A DNA stretch of 64,000 nt from Streptosporangium sp. NBC_01495. GTDB taxonomy: Bacteria > Actinomycetota > Actinomycetes > Streptosporangiales > Streptosporangiaceae. The position numbers and the translations under genes are program-made. Shown here in pieces: positions 60,283 through 64,000 of the stretch. The stretch covers positions 6,572,001 to 6,636,000 of the forward strand of contig NZ_CP109430.1 of NCBI RefSeq assembly GCF_036250735.1, written 5' to 3'. The notes under the pieces were generated by a model. It did no database searches. It was given only the letters and a program-made list of their open reading frames with translations, and was not told the origin of the DNA. Within the stretch, counting starts at the first letter, position 1; every line of letters starts with the position of its first letter.

Positions 60283-60571
60283 CGGCACGCGCCGGTGACA
60301 GCACGGGACAGGCCGGTGAACGGGACAGGCGGGTGGGAGCTCCGGTTTCTCGATGTGGACGCGGAGTTCGTCCCTCGGTCGCGGGCGGGAGGCGCGGCCG
60401 AAGTCGCCACGCGGGTGGCGGGTCGGTGGGTTACGTTGTTGATCTCGACTCGGTCAGACAGATATGTATGAATGTCATTAATCCCGAGGAAAGGTAAGCG
60501 GTCCCGGAGAGATCTGACGCGTTCCCCGGCCGCGGAGCGCGTCTCACCCCCCTGCCGAAAGTGAGACACGT

Positions 60572-64000
<3,429 letters not shown>

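Overview
The window is very GC-rich, uses GTG, TTG and probably one CTG start codon, and carries several actinobacterial hallmarks. These are the pyrG-nudix-xerD-parA-scpA-scpB-rluB gene order, a WhiJ-like/DUF397/ATP-binding trio, a SARP regulator with TTA codons, a PdtaR-type ANTAR regulator and an NRPS. A filamentous actinomycete is well supported. A member of the Streptosporangiaceae (Streptosporangium/Nonomuraea-like) is my best guess, based on general familiarity only. No plasmid or phage backbone is seen, so I read it as chromosome.

Layout. 1-7428 (minus): conserved operon pyrG, NUDIX hydrolase, xerD, parA-like ATPase, scpA, scpB and rluB; rluB runs off the left edge and carries a ~450-residue RGG-like repeat extension. 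7549-11310: hexapeptide acyltransferase, DUF4126 protein, a membrane-anchored protein, a Uma2-type protein and a convergent zinc-ribbon protein. 11531-13642: uvrB. 13685-17654: three 35-bp repeats, a long operator-like palindrome and a three-gene SPFH-SPFH-Spo0M operon closed by a strong terminator. 17854-24487: SnoaL/TetR pair, an IS5-type element that appears to have nested left ends around a passenger gene, a nucleotidyltransferase, an ECF sigma factor with a SnoaL tail plus a reductase, and an aminoglycoside-phosphotransferase-like gene.

24488-39302 is the accessory centre. It holds a methyltransferase fragment, a secreted metallopeptidase-like protein without HExxH, the WhiJ-like regulatory trio, and a run of secreted or membrane proteins ending in an 1859-residue exported DNRLRE/LamG/Ig/Fn3 protein. 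That protein's AT-richer C-terminal tail and a downstream membrane-anchored partner look acquired; a truncated paralogue of the partner lies further downstream. A divergent AfsR/SARP regulator (1032 aa) with at least three TTA codons sits next to it and probably controls it.

39378-52921 is mostly housekeeping: SLC13-type permease, coaE, GNAT acetyltransferase, rpsA, polysaccharide deacetylase, polA, a thioesterase, a polar amino-acid ABC importer and a lipoprotein. Several gaps here contain decayed tandem repeats. 53097-58236 is a complete branched-chain amino-acid-type ABC importer, with an internal hairpin between the binding protein and permease genes. 58549-59337 holds pdtaR and a 73-nt tRNA with a CAA (Leu) anticodon but a short variable loop. 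60572-64000 begins an NRPS (condensation plus adenylation; the specificity residues I read suggest serine) with low-complexity insertions in surface loops. Expansion of short repeats, both between genes and inside proteins, is a recurring theme of the window.
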